A stretch of 13,160 nucleotides of DNA. It comes from Candidatus Kaiserbacteria bacterium. GTDB taxonomy: Bacteria > Patescibacteriota > Minisyncoccia > Phycocordibacterales > UBA918. Each line of letters begins with the position of its first letter. The first letter of the stretch is position 1. The position numbers and the translations under genes were made by a program. The stretch lies in contig SKGH01000048.1 in assembly GCA_007117575.1 (NCBI GenBank), forward strand, positions 1-13,160, in the 5' to 3' direction. Below the pieces are notes generated by a model that ran no database searches, had not been told where the DNA came from, and saw only the letters and a list, made by a program, of their open reading frames with translations. Below, in pieces: positions 13,147-13,160 of the stretch.

Positions 13147-13160
13147 GGTTTGTAGCTGAA

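Noticed and set aside
12776..13160. 5S rRNA or a CRISPR-like array downstream of 23S
   Set aside because: No 5S landmarks are found. The repeats are diverged, about 110 bp long and without unique spacers.

Overview
The window looks like a chromosomal piece of a bacterium from the Candidate Phyla Radiation (Patescibacteria, probably a Parcubacteria-like lineage). Evidence: a 23S rRNA gene full of introns and intervening sequences with their own ORFs, which is a known habit of this group; a winged-helix regulator of the type often seen in Parcubacteria; a tRNA without encoded CCA; and genes with little or no Shine-Dalgarno signal. TAA, TAG and TGA all serve as stops, so a TGA-recoded lineage is not indicated. 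The taxon is an inference.

Left part (1-4707), all on the + strand: a CaCA-type cation exchanger-like membrane protein; a possible 34-residue membrane peptide; tRNA-Pro(GGG); an L10-type leader RNA with a terminator-like hairpin, then rplJ and rplL (with an extended acidic N-terminus) and a strong terminator; a 62-bp palindromic element; a winged-helix regulator with a decayed nucleotidyltransferase-like C-terminal half; and a small MscS-type conserved-TM-helix protein ending at another strong terminator.

Right part (4928-12775): a 23S rRNA transcription unit with its own promoter and a hairpin-rich leader of about 380 nt. No 16S or 5S rRNA is present in the sequence shown. The mature 23S spans about 7.4 kb instead of about 2.9 kb because at least eleven insertions or helix expansions interrupt it. 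Domains I-IV carry five stem-bounded intervening sequences (IVSs), at helices equivalent to H10, H25, H45, H63 and H68, plus two plain helix expansions. One IVS encodes an S23-type four-helix-bundle protein. Two encode single-domain GIY-YIG nucleases, one intact and one frameshifted. Two are ORF-less mini-elements whose arms resemble those of the S23 element. Domain V carries four group I introns at E. coli positions 2262, 2500, 2533 (+/-1) and 2593. The last three lie within 93 nt of mature rRNA in the peptidyl-transferase region. Introns 2500, 2533 and 2593 carry three different LAGLIDADG ORFs, and the last is frameshifted. Introns 2500 and 2593 share a 140-nt catalytic-core segment with only 3 differences.

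The layout suggests a division of labour. Insertions at helix tips can be cut out without religation, leaving fragmented rRNA, whereas those in the catalytic centre must be spliced. Most ORFs inside the rRNA have a -10-like hexamer exactly 6 nt before the ATG, the same geometry as at the first chromosomal gene. They may therefore be made as leaderless mRNAs from embedded promoters. Downstream of the 23S (12776-13160) lie diverged ~110-bp direct repeats with internal hairpins and no recognisable gene.
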